A DNA stretch of 64,000 nucleotides from an uncultured Bacteroides sp. (GTDB lineage Bacteria > Bacteroidota > Bacteroidia > Bacteroidales > Bacteroidaceae), in contig USLU01000002.1 in NCBI GenBank assembly GCA_900555635.1, positions 62,001-126,000 of the forward strand, given 5' to 3'. Under the pieces are notes generated by a model. The model worked only from the letters and a program-made list of their open reading frames with translations, had not been told where the DNA came from and did not search any database. The translations under genes and the position numbers were made by a program. This document shows positions 1 through 9,667 of this stretch, piece by piece (position 1 is the first letter of the stretch; each line of letters opens with the position of its first letter).

Positions 1-637
1 TGTCGCTTATCTCTTCAGTCTTAGGGATATCGGTTCCTTCCAACGGAATACCGTCCAATACCCACAGAGGATCTTGCGTACCGTTCAATGAAGCCGTACC
101 ACGAATACGTATCTTTGCCGCAGAGCCCGGCGCACCCGAAGCATTGCTGACAGAAAGACCCGCTACTTGTCCGGCCAATGCCTGATCGATGCTTTTCACC
201 GCACCGATTGTCTCGTCCGAAATATCCAGCTTGGATACGGCTGCCGTCAATTTACGACGTTCCACCGTTTGATATCCTGTAACGACTACAGCATCCAGCA
301 TCTGTGAAGAGATATGAAGGGTTATCTCATATTGATCTTTGCCCGGTACAAGTTTCAATTCCTGCACTTCATAGCCCACATAACTGCAAAAAAGACGGGT
401 TATCCCCGAGGGTACTGATATAGAGAACTTACCGTCTACATCGGTGATGACACCAATCGTAGATTGAGCACTCCCCGCCTTCTTCAAATCCTCCGTTGTT
501 ATATAAACGGATGCTCCGATAAGGGGAAGGTTGTCCTCCGAAGATATTACTACGCCCTGCACCTTTCTATCTGCCGCAAAAGCAGAAGATAAAGCACCTA
601 CCAGGCATAGCAAAACGATTAATAAGCGTTTGTCCAT
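1..637 (-). CDS. SusC-like TonB-dependent outer-membrane receptor (partial, N-terminal part only)
   Basis: The gene starts with ATG at 637 and runs off the left edge, leaving about 212 codons. Translation of the minus strand gives a signal peptide (MDKRLLIVLLCLVGALSSAFA), then a carboxypeptidase-D-like beta-sandwich (motifs GASVYI, ITDVDGKFSI, SYVGYE), a TonB-box-like stretch (LDAVVVTGY) and the start of the plug domain (IRGTASLNGTQDPLWVLDGIP). This order is diagnostic of SusC/RagA receptors, which import oligosaccharides or peptides through the outer membrane with a SusD lipoprotein as lid. The partner is not visible and would lie left of the window. The gene follows a secreted metalloprotease on the same strand, 161 bp downstream of its stop, so a peptide or glycopeptide substrate is possible, but that is only inference. 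Confidence 0.9.
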   Translation of the reverse strand, partial: MDKRLLIVLLCLVGALSSAFAADRKVQGVVISSEDNLPLIGASVYITTEDLKKAGSAQSTIGVITDVDGKFSISVPSGITRLFCSYVGYEVQELKLVPGKDQYEITLHISSQMLDAVVVTGYQTVERRKLTAAVSKLDISDETIGAVKSIDQALAGQVAGLSVSNASGAPGSAAKIRIRGTASLNGTQDPLWVLDGIPLEGTDIPKTEEISD

Positions 638-683
638 GCGTTACAATAAATATAAAATTAATACTCTAATGAAAACTAAAATT

Positions 684-782
684 AGTTATGAGTTATAAGT
701 GATAAGTTATTTGCTGGTGTTTCTCCTTTCGGAATAAGTATAGTTCTATAAACAAATAACTTATCACTTATAACTCATAACT
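684..782. repeat. Long perfect inverted repeat between genes (30-bp arms)
   Basis: Arms at 684-713 and 753-782 are perfect reverse complements over 30 bp, separated by 39 bp. The arms are AT-rich and made of repeated words such as GTTATGAG, TTATAAGTGATAAG. The element fills most of the gap between the metalloprotease stop and the SusC-like start, so it would form a strong hairpin in a read-through transcript. It resembles in style the repeat at 17969-18071, though the words differ. It could be a dispersed palindromic element or a processing/attenuation hairpin. Confidence 0.85.
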
Positions 783-803
783 TTTAGCGGTTCCACCGCT
801 AAA
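783..803 (-). other. Small hairpin overlapping the metalloprotease stop codon
   Basis: The 8-bp arms TTTAGCGG (783-790) and CCGCTAAA (796-803) enclose a 5-nt loop and include the TAG stop at 801-799. There is no clean U-run on the minus side, so this is not a confident terminator. It may work with the long inverted repeat immediately beyond it. Confidence 0.4.
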
Positions 804-3441
804 TACCTAATCCCGTATTGATACGTAAAATCAAATCTTTATAATGATATTTTGTAGCTGTATCTGATGTTCCTAAACGACTTTGCAACAAATCTTTGAT
901 ACGAAGCAGTTCACCGCGTTTTACTGAAATAGCATCTGAGACACGGTTTATTTGCGAGCCGTAAAAGTTAACTGAACGGGGTGCCCCCATACGGTCGGCA
1001 CTGTACAGTTTATGGGCATGCTCATCGCAACTGCACAAAGGCGTCTGATTATCAAGCAAGAAGTGGTTATCCATCAGTTTCTTGTTAATCTTGACTGCTT
1101 CGCTTTCGGCGGCGGCGGTAATCAGGGCATCCACAAAGTTCTTTTGCAATGCACGGGTCATGACATCGGGCAATGCACCACGTTCGGTAGTGGCAAAGAT
1201 GCTGCGATGCAGGCCGTCCATGAGATCGACCACTGTAAAGGCTTTCTTTCCGTTTACCGATTCATTCTCCAGCATACGCATCAGGCGGGTATTACCTAAT
1301 AAATCCCAAAGGATGTATGACTGTGCATTCTTCAATACTTGTGTAGGTGCATTCTCCACTACTCCCAGCGGGGTGTTTCTTAATAAATAGGTATACTCTC
1401 CTACTTCGGTGTCAAACAACCACTTCGGATATGTCAACACTTCATCTAATAAAAACTTCAAGGCAGCCTGCTGCTTCTCTTTCTCGACAAATGTGTAAGT
1501 TTTCTGTCCGTCGCCTACCGTAGTATTTTCCAAATAGATACCACCTATATTGGCAAGTACGTGATAAAGGTAATTGTTCCACTGATTAATTACCGCATAA
1601 TACAGGCGGGAAGCTTCCTCGTAAGTCTGTCCTTTTTCTCCCGTGGTAGTCCATTGGATAATCTGCGGAATGATGCGTTTCAAGTTTTCGATACCCAGTA
1701 AAGAAGATTTTACTGCGTCATCGCCCAAATCCTCGTTTTGTGCACGCGGGTCTACGGCATCGCGCACGTCTTGCGCTTCGCTGTATTTGTACAGACGGTC
1801 GGTATGGCGATCCAAGAAATCCATAAGTAATTCTTTTTCCGCTTCCGGTGTTTCTTTGCCATACCAGCGATAACCGTATTCGATGGCAAATATATCGTAG
1901 GGACCGATATGAGGAGAAAGCACTGTCACTCCGTCACCGGGTTGGGCAATGTAGTTAAATCGGGCATAGTCCATAATGGAAGAAGAAGTACTGTTCATGC
2001 GATCCGTAAACTCTTTGGAACGCAATGAATCAGTAGGGAAAGCCCAAGAGCCCATCATATTATGACGCAGACCCAGTGAGTGTCCTACTTCGTGACAAGC
2101 TACAAAGCGCATAGCATCACCCATCAACTCGTCCGGTAACTTCACGCCACGGGCTTCGGGACGAACTACGCCGGTTTGTACCGTAATCCATTCTTGAAGC
2201 ATACCTAATACATTGTGCCACCACATAATATCGGCTTCCAGGATTTCACCCGAACGTGGGTCAAGAATAGAAGGCCCCATAGCATTTGCCTTGGTAGAAG
2301 CTGCATAAGTCAAGACGGAATAGTTCACATCGTCTTTATCTACATTCATGCTATCAGTCAGTTCGATAGCCATAATTGCATTTTTAAATCCGGCACGCTC
2401 AAAAGCCACTTGCCAGTCTTCGATACCTTGCTTGATATACTTTCTCCAGCGGCGGGGAGTAGAATTTTCTATATAGAATATAATAGGGCGGACGGGTTCT
2501 ACCAACTCGCCACGAAGATAACGCTCCCGGTCTTCCGGTTTCGGCTCGAGGCGCCAGCGGGTGATGAACTGCTTCTTATCCACGCGTTGTTGTCCGTCGG
2601 TATAGTTTAATAAAGGATTGGTGAAATACCCTACACGCGGATTATCCAGTCGTCCCATCATAGGTTGTTCAGGCAGCAGCAGTAACGAAGAGCTGACCTC
2701 TACCGTCACATAGATGCTCGTTGTTCCTTCGGTCACTTTAGTAGTCAGTTCGGAAGTTGCCACTACATTATTCTCAAAAGACTTGATAGAGAGTATGCGT
2801 GACAAATTCTTAATGGCTGAAGTGCCTAGATTGATATTCGTAAATACATTATTGATACTGGTTTCCGTACCATCATAGATGTCATTCACCTTGACCAATA
2901 CCGTGGTAGAGTCTTTACTGAATGCCTCGATCTTGAAACCTGCAATTAAGGGTGAGATATAGTTATCGAGTACCGATTGACGGATGGCATCCGTATCGGG
3001 TGATAAGGGTAAAGCACGGCTTTGACGTATCATCAATTTATTAGCGGCTTTGTCCAATTCAAAACGTACCATCTGATTTTCGTAGTTCGTACCACGGTTC
3101 ACTCCGGCTTCATTCAATTCGGAAGGTACACGTTGCAACTTGTTCACGACCAACATATCACGTCCCAGTAACTTTACCGGGACCTCGAAATAATAATCAT
3201 TCTTCTTTTGGTAAACATTGAACATGCCCTTACGGACGATAGCACCATCACCTGTCAACTTCTCATATTCATTCTTTGATTGAACAGTGTCTTTGGTTTC
3301 ACTCTTCTTTTTCTTTTGGAACCATCCAGGAGCTTCGGGAGAAGCAAAATCCGCTTGTTCTGCATATAGCAATACAGTAGGTCCACACATTAAAATACTT
3401 GTAGCTGCCACGACTGGCAGAAGCGTTTTTAAATTCATCAA
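799..3441 (-). CDS. Secreted zinc-dependent metalloprotease (met-zincin, DUF5117/DUF5118 type)
   Basis: An 880-residue protein with an N-terminal signal sequence (hydrophobic stretch ending near LLYAEQA). The extended zinc-binding motif HEVGHSLGLRH lies near residue 450 and matches HExxHxxGxxH of metzincins, and a Met follows shortly (SIMDYARF), as expected for a Met-turn. The long N-terminal region (VVNKLQRVP, PRVGYFTN, FYIENSTPRRWRKYI) and the C-terminal helical region match the Bacteroidetes family carrying DUF5117, DUF5118 and DUF4953. It should act in the periplasm or at the surface; the substrate is unknown. A SusC-like receptor follows on the same strand, as is common for this family. 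A TATCTTTG box lies about 75 bp upstream of the start. Confidence 0.9.
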   Translation of the reverse strand: MMNLKTLLPVVAATSILMCGPTVLLYAEQADFASPEAPGWFQKKKKSETKDTVQSKNEYEKLTGDGAIVRKGMFNVYQKKNDYYFEVPVKLLGRDMLVVNKLQRVPSELNEAGVNRGTNYENQMVRFELDKAANKLMIRQSRALPLSPDTDAIRQSVLDNYISPLIAGFKIEAFSKDSTTVLVKVNDIYDGTETSINNVFTNINLGTSAIKNLSRILSIKSFENNVVATSELTTKVTEGTTSIYVTVEVSSSLLLLPEQPMMGRLDNPRVGYFTNPLLNYTDGQQRVDKKQFITRWRLEPKPEDRERYLRGELVEPVRPIIFYIENSTPRRWRKYIKQGIEDWQVAFERAGFKNAIMAIELTDSMNVDKDDVNYSVLTYAASTKANAMGPSILDPRSGEILEADIMWWHNVLGMLQEWITVQTGVVRPEARGVKLPDELMGDAMRFVACHEVGHSLGLRHNMMGSWAFPTDSLRSKEFTDRMNSTSSSIMDYARFNYIAQPGDGVTVLSPHIGPYDIFAIEYGYRWYGKETPEAEKELLMDFLDRHTDRLYKYSEAQDVRDAVDPRAQNEDLGDDAVKSSLLGIENLKRIIPQIIQWTTTGEKGQTYEEASRLYYAVINQWNNYLYHVLANIGGIYLENTTVGDGQKTYTFVEKEKQQAALKFLLDEVLTYPKWLFDTEVGEYTYLLRNTPLGVVENAPTQVLKNAQSYILWDLLGNTRLMRMLENESVNGKKAFTVVDLMDGLHRSIFATTERGALPDVMTRALQKNFVDALITAAAESEAVKINKKLMDNHFLLDNQTPLCSCDEHAHKLYSADRMGAPRSVNFYGSQINRVSDAISVKRGELLRIKDLLQSRLGTSDTATKYHYKDLILRINTGLGI

Positions 3442-3515
3442 TACAAAGTCTATCTTAAGTACAAAAAATAATTCGTTAAGTCTCTCTCTTCCACTTCATC
3501 TAATTAAACGAAGTG

Positions 3516-3523
3516 CAAAGATA
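3516..3523 (-). promoter_or_regulatory. -7 promoter element for the metalloprotease gene
   Basis: TATCTTTG on the minus strand, an exact match to the Bacteroidetes TAnnTTTG element, 75 bp before the ATG. I see no clear -33 TTTG at 19-21 bp. Confidence 0.5.
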
Positions 3524-3614
3524 ATGAAAGTATCTTTTAAAAACTGCAAAACAAAATACATTTATGTTGTTTTTGCAAACAAAATGTCGTTCAAAGTGTA
3601 TATATAGGTTTAAC

Positions 3615-4811
3615 TTATCTTTTCTTTAAGTTAGGTAAGAACCATGCGACCAATCCTAGCAACGGCATAAATGCACATACATTATATACAGCTTCTATAC
3701 CATAATTATCAGCCATATCACCCAATACCGCCGAAGCTATACCCGCAATTCCAAATGCAAAACCGAAGAACAACCCAGATATAAGGCCCAATTTATCGGG
3801 TAGTAGCTCTTGCGCATATAGCAGGATGGCAGGAAAAGCGGACGAGAGCATGAAACCGACGCAGAAACTCAACACCACTGTCCAAAAGAGTCCCACGTGT
3901 GGCATCAGCATACTGAAAGGAGCCGTTCCAAGAATAGAAATCCAAATAACGAATTTACGGCCTACTTTATCTCCTATCGGTCCTCCCGTCAACGTACCGG
4001 CAGCTGTAGCCACCAGAAAAACAAACAGGTATATTTGCGATTGCTGAACAGTAACACCAAACTTATGAATAAGATAGAAGGTATAGTAACTCGTCAAACT
4101 TGCCATATAGATGTATTTGGAGAAGATAAGCACCAGCAGTACCCCTACAGCAAATGCAGTCATCTGCGCCGAAAGTGGACGTTTAGTTTGCACCTTGGCA
4201 AGCATCGGACGCTTTTTAAGATGATTCAAATACGAACGATACCACCTGCAAATAGGCATCATCACCCAAATGGCAATCAAAGCAAGTACAGCAAACCATG
4301 CAACATATTGTCTGCCAAACGGCGCTACCAGCAATGCCACCATCAACGGCCCCAGTGAGCCACCCAAGTTTCCACCTACCTGAAAAAGCGATTGTGCCAA
4401 CCCTCGTTTACCCCCCGAAGCTAAGAAAGTGATGCGCGAAGCTTCCGGATGTAATACCGAGGAACCTATGCCCACTACAAATACTGATGCCATCAACCAA
4501 TACAAATTAGCTGCGAAAGCCAAACTCACAATACCCACCAATGAGAATGTCATCCCGATAGGAAGTGACCAGGCAATAGGGCGTTTGTCGAAAATCAATC
4601 CCGTAATGGGCTGAAATACCGAAGCAGACATCTGATACACCAACGTTATCAAACCAATCTGTGCAAAACTCAATGACAAATCTGTTTTCAACAAAGGATA
4701 TACAGCCGTAATAACAGACTGCAACAAATCGTTCAAACAGTGGGAAACACTTAATGCAATCAAGATAGGATAAGCTATTTTACGAACAGGTGATGTTTGA
4801 GTTTGTACCAT
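3615..4811 (-). CDS. MFS exporter of the fosmidomycin-resistance (Fsr) type
   Basis: A 398-residue, 12-helix major-facilitator protein. The first helices contain SHCLNDLLQSVITAVYPLLK and the segment between helices 4 and 5 has SSVLHPEASR, both typical of the Fsr family. Later helices include GGPIGDKVGRK, the usual MFS loop motif. Family members export fosmidomycin and other small molecules; the natural substrate here is unknown. It sits alone on the minus strand with its own TACCTTTG box upstream and no partner gene. Confidence 0.85.
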   Translation of the reverse strand: MVQTQTSPVRKIAYPILIALSVSHCLNDLLQSVITAVYPLLKTDLSLSFAQIGLITLVYQMSASVFQPITGLIFDKRPIAWSLPIGMTFSLVGIVSLAFAANLYWLMASVFVVGIGSSVLHPEASRITFLASGGKRGLAQSLFQVGGNLGGSLGPLMVALLVAPFGRQYVAWFAVLALIAIWVMMPICRWYRSYLNHLKKRPMLAKVQTKRPLSAQMTAFAVGVLLVLIFSKYIYMASLTSYYTFYLIHKFGVTVQQSQIYLFVFLVATAAGTLTGGPIGDKVGRKFVIWISILGTAPFSMLMPHVGLFWTVVLSFCVGFMLSSAFPAILLYAQELLPDKLGLISGLFFGFAFGIAGIASAVLGDMADNYGIEAVYNVCAFMPLLGLVAWFLPNLKKR

Positions 4812-4841
4812 AATCTACGTATCGTTTTTGAAAATCGGGTG

Positions 4842-4849
4842 CAAAGGTA
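4842..4849 (-). promoter_or_regulatory. -7 promoter element for the Fsr-type MFS gene
   Basis: TACCTTTG on the minus strand, 31 bp upstream of the ATG at 4811. No confident -33 box. Confidence 0.5.
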
Positions 4850-4933
4850 TGCAAAGATCAGCAAAAACAGGCTGCTTTTCTAGCTGTTTTCTTCGGAAAT
4901 GTCAGTAAGATGCTTTATATCAAATATATTTAT

Positions 4934-4971
4934 AAAAATGGCCGGTAACCTCTTCACAAAGACTCCCGGCC
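4934..4971 (-). terminator. Probable intrinsic terminator after the GH2 gene
   Basis: On the minus strand GGCCGG and CCGGCC (4971-4966 and 4945-4940) pair and are followed by ATTTTTATA. It lies about 15 bp past the stop of the GH2 gene and closes the 5-16.5 kb PUL. The inner stem is imperfect. Confidence 0.6.
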
Positions 4972-4986
4972 TACTACAGTATGAAT

Positions 4987-7923
4987 TTAATTAACAATAT
5001 CTAAATATTTCATCAAATATGTATCATATACTGATAAGATTGGATTTTCCGATGGTTCGATATCTTTTGGTTGTTTGAATAATGTAGTAATTGCCTCCGG
5101 CCATTTTCCTTCTGACAAAGGATAAAATAAAATGTTTCCACTTATTTGCTCTACGTCATCAGTATATACCGGATAAGCCGTTTCACGCAACTTTCCGCAA
5201 AGTCCGGAAATTACTGCGTTAAACGATAAAATAATTCCCTTATCAGTCTGCTCAAAATTTATATTACTATGTGGAGCTATTACAAGAAAACCATTACCAG
5301 CATCATCCGTACAAACTAAAGCATCAATCCCCATTCTGTTTCCTTCGAAATATAGATTATCCACACTTACGGCATGAAGACCATATTCATTTGCCGATTG
5401 TTTTCCCGGATATGATGCGTAAGGTCCAAAGCCCATCCATTGAATATGCTTATAATCATTATTTAGCAAGAAAGCACTTCCACTTTCTAATAGCATTTTA
5501 CCTTTTGTATGTGGAGTAAAAGAATAATTTATTCCAATGCCCCCATTCGCCATTGCTTCATAAACGACTTCACCACTTGAGGATATGGATGAGTTTACAT
5601 AATCTGCTTTCTGAAACCATTTTTCACCGTCGACCTTGCTCGATATTTCAGATGGTTCAACTAAATACTTTTCTATTGCATTTCTCTTTGCCTTCAACTC
5701 CTCGGACATGCTAAACTTGCGTCCTACTCTCATCAAAGGATATTTCTGAAACCATTCTGATAATTGATCCGCTAATTTAACTGTGTCCATCCCAACAATT
5801 TGCCTCTTTGCCAAACTAAATAATTTATTAGCAAAAACACCTTTCTCCGACATTATAGGAATTGAATAATTGCCAATGAAATAACCTTCTACTGTATGCA
5901 CATCTATTTCTAAGCGATAGAATTTATCAGTCGGTTCTTCTTTCAATACCAAATCTACTGGAATAAGTGATTTCTCTTTTGCAGGACATTGAAGGGTCGT
6001 TTTTGCTTCGGATACTTTCAACTTACCATCCATTAAACGCCACTCAAAATAAACCTTTCCAGCAAGATCTACAAAATCAAATCGATTTCCAACCTCTATT
6101 TTAAAATGATTAGTCCCCTTTTTCCCTATCAGTTGTTCCGTCATAACAAAAGCCTGAGCGTAGTTTTTCCGCAACTCATAGTAATTACTCAAAGGTATAC
6201 GAGTTGCATAAAGCATTCCATCAGCACCCGCATTTCCTTCTAAAGTAATGCAAGTAGTATCCTTCAACCACAACTTATTTGTCCAAGCATACTTACCGAG
6301 GAATTTAGAAACCCGATCAACCATACCTTGGTCTACCCACTCCCAAACACAACCTCCAGCCAAGTTATCATTCTGCTCAATCAATTCCCACAATTCTTTA
6401 TGCTGTTCGAAAGATTGTCCTAACGAATGGCAATATTCAGTCAGTATGACTGGTCGTTTGGCAGCTTCAGCATAATACCTCAATGTTGCAACCGGAGGAT
6501 AATGAGGTGCAAAAACATCGACAAAGTCCGGTATGTTAAAATCTAAGCTCAGGAAGTAATTATGAATCATGGGATAGCATATAGGACGTGTAGGATCCAT
6601 TTGTTTCACGTATCTACCTGTTTCTTCGGCAATAGGCGTCAATGGATTTTCATTACCTATACTCCAAAACAAGATCGAAGGATGATTCTTATCCCTACGA
6701 ACCGTAGCATCAGCTCTTGTCAACAATATATCCTGATAAGATTTGTCATATAAATGTGAGTCACCATAACCAAAAGGAACTTCATTCATAACATACATAC
6801 CCATTGAATCGCACAATTCATAAAAGCGCGGATCACGTGGATAATGAGAGCAACGTATAAAATTAATATTCGCGTCTTTCATCATCTTCAAATCCTTCAG
6901 ATTCATCGCTTCACTTACTACTTTCCCGTAAAAAGGGTCTGTTTCATGTAAATCCACTCCACGCAGTTTCAATTTCTCTCCATTCAACTTAATCACATTT
7001 TTCTCGACCAATACTTCCCGTACTCCGAATTTAGAAGTGAACTTCTGCATAAGCTTCGGAGCATAAAGCGAATATTCCAAACTGTAAAGATGAGGAGTTT
7101 CTGCATTCCACAAAAGAGGATTTTTTATTATTATATCTGCTTGTATCTGCTTTGCTCCTTTTTGAAGTAACTGTTTAAATTCTGCCACTGTTTTTCCATT
7201 CGGGTCCTTCATGCAACCCTTTACATAGGTATTGTCGGATATACTATTGGAAAAAGATGAAATGCCAAATGTCATTTTAACCCTGGCACTAAAAGCAGAA
7301 ACATTTCCTGTGTGTACTGTAAAATCATTAAGATGCGTTTCGGGCACTGCAAATAATGAGACATTGCGATTGATACCAACTTGCCCCCAATCATCATTGC
7401 CATCAAAATCAAAGCCTTTATAATGGGTATAAACTCTGACAGCCAACAAATTTTCTCCAGTTTTCAGAAAATCGGTAATATCAAAATTACAAGTATTATA
7501 AGAAGACTCCCATTTTCCCACATACTTCCCGTTTATCCACAATTCATATCCTCGCAGTACACCATCAAAGCTCAAGAAGACATGCTTTCCTTTCCATTCC
7601 CTTGGAACAGTGAAATGCTTCCTATAAAGTCCGTTCATATTATCCGGATTCGCATATTTCGGCACTACGTAACCCAATGCATCCCAACATCCCGGTACTT
7701 CTATTTTATCCCATTTATTCGCATCATAATTTACCTGATAAAACAATGCTTGTTCTTTCCAGTCCGTTCCGTTTATAAAACAGAAATCCCATTGACCATT
7801 TAAGGAACTGACAAATGAAGATTCTGTGGGTTTAACCACATCTTTTAAACTATTTAGAATTTGTGCTGTGTTGTTAGTTGGCATCAGGAACAATGACAAC
7901 AATATAAATAAATATTTTTCCAT
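4987..7923 (-). CDS. GH2 beta-galactosidase (LacZ type), exported
   Basis: I start at the ATG at 7923, giving a signal peptide (MEKYLFILLSLFLMPTNNTAQ); a longer reading from 7983 adds 20 residues that overlap the upstream gap and spoil the signal. The mature protein of about 955 residues has the GH2 order: jelly-roll sugar-binding domain (LNGQWDF, GLYRKHF), immunoglobulin-like domain, TIM barrel and a C-terminal beta-galactosidase small-chain domain (GIDALVCTDDAGNGF). The acid/base Glu is in WSIGNEN (about residue 424) and the nucleophile Glu in ILTEYCHSLGQS (about 494); VWEWVDQG matches LacZ. It should remove terminal beta-linked galactose, probably in the periplasm. It is the last gene of the sialidase/ECF-sigma PUL, which fits trimming of desialylated host glycans. 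Confidence 0.93.
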   Translation of the reverse strand: MEKYLFILLSLFLMPTNNTAQILNSLKDVVKPTESSFVSSLNGQWDFCFINGTDWKEQALFYQVNYDANKWDKIEVPGCWDALGYVVPKYANPDNMNGLYRKHFTVPREWKGKHVFLSFDGVLRGYELWINGKYVGKWESSYNTCNFDITDFLKTGENLLAVRVYTHYKGFDFDGNDDWGQVGINRNVSLFAVPETHLNDFTVHTGNVSAFSARVKMTFGISSFSNSISDNTYVKGCMKDPNGKTVAEFKQLLQKGAKQIQADIIIKNPLLWNAETPHLYSLEYSLYAPKLMQKFTSKFGVREVLVEKNVIKLNGEKLKLRGVDLHETDPFYGKVVSEAMNLKDLKMMKDANINFIRCSHYPRDPRFYELCDSMGMYVMNEVPFGYGDSHLYDKSYQDILLTRADATVRRDKNHPSILFWSIGNENPLTPIAEETGRYVKQMDPTRPICYPMIHNYFLSLDFNIPDFVDVFAPHYPPVATLRYYAEAAKRPVILTEYCHSLGQSFEQHKELWELIEQNDNLAGGCVWEWVDQGMVDRVSKFLGKYAWTNKLWLKDTTCITLEGNAGADGMLYATRIPLSNYYELRKNYAQAFVMTEQLIGKKGTNHFKIEVGNRFDFVDLAGKVYFEWRLMDGKLKVSEAKTTLQCPAKEKSLIPVDLVLKEEPTDKFYRLEIDVHTVEGYFIGNYSIPIMSEKGVFANKLFSLAKRQIVGMDTVKLADQLSEWFQKYPLMRVGRKFSMSEELKAKRNAIEKYLVEPSEISSKVDGEKWFQKADYVNSSISSSGEVVYEAMANGGIGINYSFTPHTKGKMLLESGSAFLLNNDYKHIQWMGFGPYASYPGKQSANEYGLHAVSVDNLYFEGNRMGIDALVCTDDAGNGFLVIAPHSNINFEQTDKGIILSFNAVISGLCGKLRETAYPVYTDDVEQISGNILFYPLSEGKWPEAITTLFKQPKDIEPSENPILSVYDTYLMKYLDIVN

Positions 7924-7941
7924 ATATAGATTGTTTAGGAA

Positions 7942-7980
7942 GAGGAATACCAATAACTTCACAAGAACTTGGTATTCCTC
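7942..7980 (-). other. Intergenic hairpin between susD-like and GH2 genes
   Basis: Perfect 12-bp arms GAGGAATACCAA (7942-7953) and TTGGTATTCCTC (7969-7980) with a 15-nt loop. It begins 7 bp after the SusD stop and ends before the GH2 start. Without a U-run it looks more like an RNA-stability or attenuation hairpin than a terminator, allowing more SusCD than enzyme. A similar 12-bp hairpin lies at 38894-38926 in another PUL. Confidence 0.7.
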
Positions 7981-7987
7981 CAATTAA

Positions 7988-9637
7988 TCAATACCCCGGG
8001 TTATTTTCAATGATGGATTTATTTTGATCTAATTCATATTGGGGAATTGGAAACAAAATATGATCCGTAGGATATTTGTCTAACCCCGGTACAGTCTTAA
8101 ACTTATCACTACTTGTCTCCGGCAAATAATCTGAATAGAAGTGGAGCTTTATCTGCTTCCCATTTCCAAAAGTGTTTTTCACTGCATCCCAACGAAGCAA
8201 ATCGAATATACGTTCACCTTCCATGGCAAGTTCCACTCTTCTTTCATGTCTTACAATATCAACTAAATCCCCATCAGTAGTTGATTTAGGAGGCATATTG
8301 ACAGAAGCTCTCGAACGAACTTTATTAACCCATACCAACGCTTCTTCTTTACCTTGTTCAGCCAAAGCCTCAGCTAAAAACAGATACAAATCTGCCATGC
8401 GCATAACGGGCCAGTCCAATCCGGCATAACGCACATTAGTCAATCCGCTTAAATCTTCAGTAAGCTTCTTCACATTCAATCCGGTAGGAGACCATTTATA
8501 GTCGTAGATCACTTTATCACCTGTTTTGTAAGTAATAGGAGTTGTCACCGGATTTCCTTTACTATCATAACTATGATAATCAAGATTCAATGGGGCAGAC
8601 GGAGTATATATACCGAAAACAGCTCCTTGATAATACAAAGTATATTCTCGACGAGGATCATTCGGCTCATAAGTATCATAAAGGCTACGGGTAGGCAGAC
8701 AATATCCCCATCCATCACCTCCTTGAATATACTTCAATCCTGTAGGTAAATCTCTCACATTCCTCTCAACACAGAAGTTCTGTTCCCACAATCCACTATT
8801 GCGTTCGTAAGAAAAATAGAATAACAATTCAGGGTTTTGTTCATTGTCAATGCTGAATATTGATTCATAGTCATCAATCAAACGATATCCATCAGTTTCG
8901 GCTATCTGAATGGCTTCACGTGCCATTTTTTCTGCATTCTTATAATCTTTATTGTACAGATAAGCTTTTGCTAAATAGGCAGCCCCTGTAGCACGAGTCG
9001 GCATTCCTTTATAACCGTTGCCATCTTTCGTCAGGTTACCTTTGGCAAAAGAAAAATCCTCAATAATCTTTTCATAAATAGTTGCAACAGAAGTTCGTGG
9101 TTGAGAAAACTCATCAATAGACGTCAAAGGAGCCAAAATTAGAGGAACATCTCCATAAAATGTCGTCAAAAACAGATAGTTATAAGCACGCATAAAACGT
9201 GCAACAGCAATATATGGATTTATTTCAGCATCAGTAAATCCTTTGTTTTTCAATTTAGGTATCTCTTGAATAGCATAATTTGCTGCATTTACACTCTGAT
9301 AAGAATATTTCCACCAATCAGTAGGATAATTCAAAACCGGCGTGATATTCCAGTCCAGCACTTGAATTAAATCATTACCATTAAGACGAAGTCCTCCATC
9401 ATCTGTTAGTGCATCACATATTGTAGCAAAACGTTTACCATACATTTGTTGCTGAGCAACCCAAGGATTAAATGAGGCAACTACAAGTTCCTGGGCAGAT
9501 GATAAATTATTCAGGAAATTATCAGTTCCGGGTTTATCTTTAGGTTGTATATCAAGGAAACTATCCGAACAAGCAGACATTGTCAATAACAAACAGAATG
9601 CTACAAGCATTTTTCTATTTAATATATTTCTTTTCAT
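7988..9637 (-). CDS. SusD/RagB-family surface glycan-binding lipoprotein
   Basis: A 549-residue protein with a lipoprotein signal ending in the lipobox MSAC (Cys about residue 23), followed by SDSFLDIQPKD, typical of SusD N-termini. The TPR-rich helical core (VARFMRAYNYLFLTTFYGDVPLI, ATGAAYLAKAYLYNKDYKNAEKMA) and the C-terminal signature ERRVELAMEGERIFDLLRW are diagnostic. It should form the lid over the SusC barrel encoded 30 bp upstream and capture the glycan. The ligand is unknown; the sialidase and beta-galactosidase nearby suggest a host glycan. Confidence 0.95.
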   Translation of the reverse strand: MKRNILNRKMLVAFCLLLTMSACSDSFLDIQPKDKPGTDNFLNNLSSAQELVVASFNPWVAQQQMYGKRFATICDALTDDGGLRLNGNDLIQVLDWNITPVLNYPTDWWKYSYQSVNAANYAIQEIPKLKNKGFTDAEINPYIAVARFMRAYNYLFLTTFYGDVPLILAPLTSIDEFSQPRTSVATIYEKIIEDFSFAKGNLTKDGNGYKGMPTRATGAAYLAKAYLYNKDYKNAEKMAREAIQIAETDGYRLIDDYESIFSIDNEQNPELLFYFSYERNSGLWEQNFCVERNVRDLPTGLKYIQGGDGWGYCLPTRSLYDTYEPNDPRREYTLYYQGAVFGIYTPSAPLNLDYHSYDSKGNPVTTPITYKTGDKVIYDYKWSPTGLNVKKLTEDLSGLTNVRYAGLDWPVMRMADLYLFLAEALAEQGKEEALVWVNKVRSRASVNMPPKSTTDGDLVDIVRHERRVELAMEGERIFDLLRWDAVKNTFGNGKQIKLHFYSDYLPETSSDKFKTVPGLDKYPTDHILFPIPQYELDQNKSIIENNPGY

Positions 9638-9667
9638 AATAAACGATACTTTGAATTATACGATTAT

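Noticed and set aside
7924..7983. Extended N-terminus of the GH2 protein from 7983
   Set aside because: The extra 20 codons lie in the intergenic hairpin and would bury the signal peptide; the ATG at 7923 gives a normal signal sequence.
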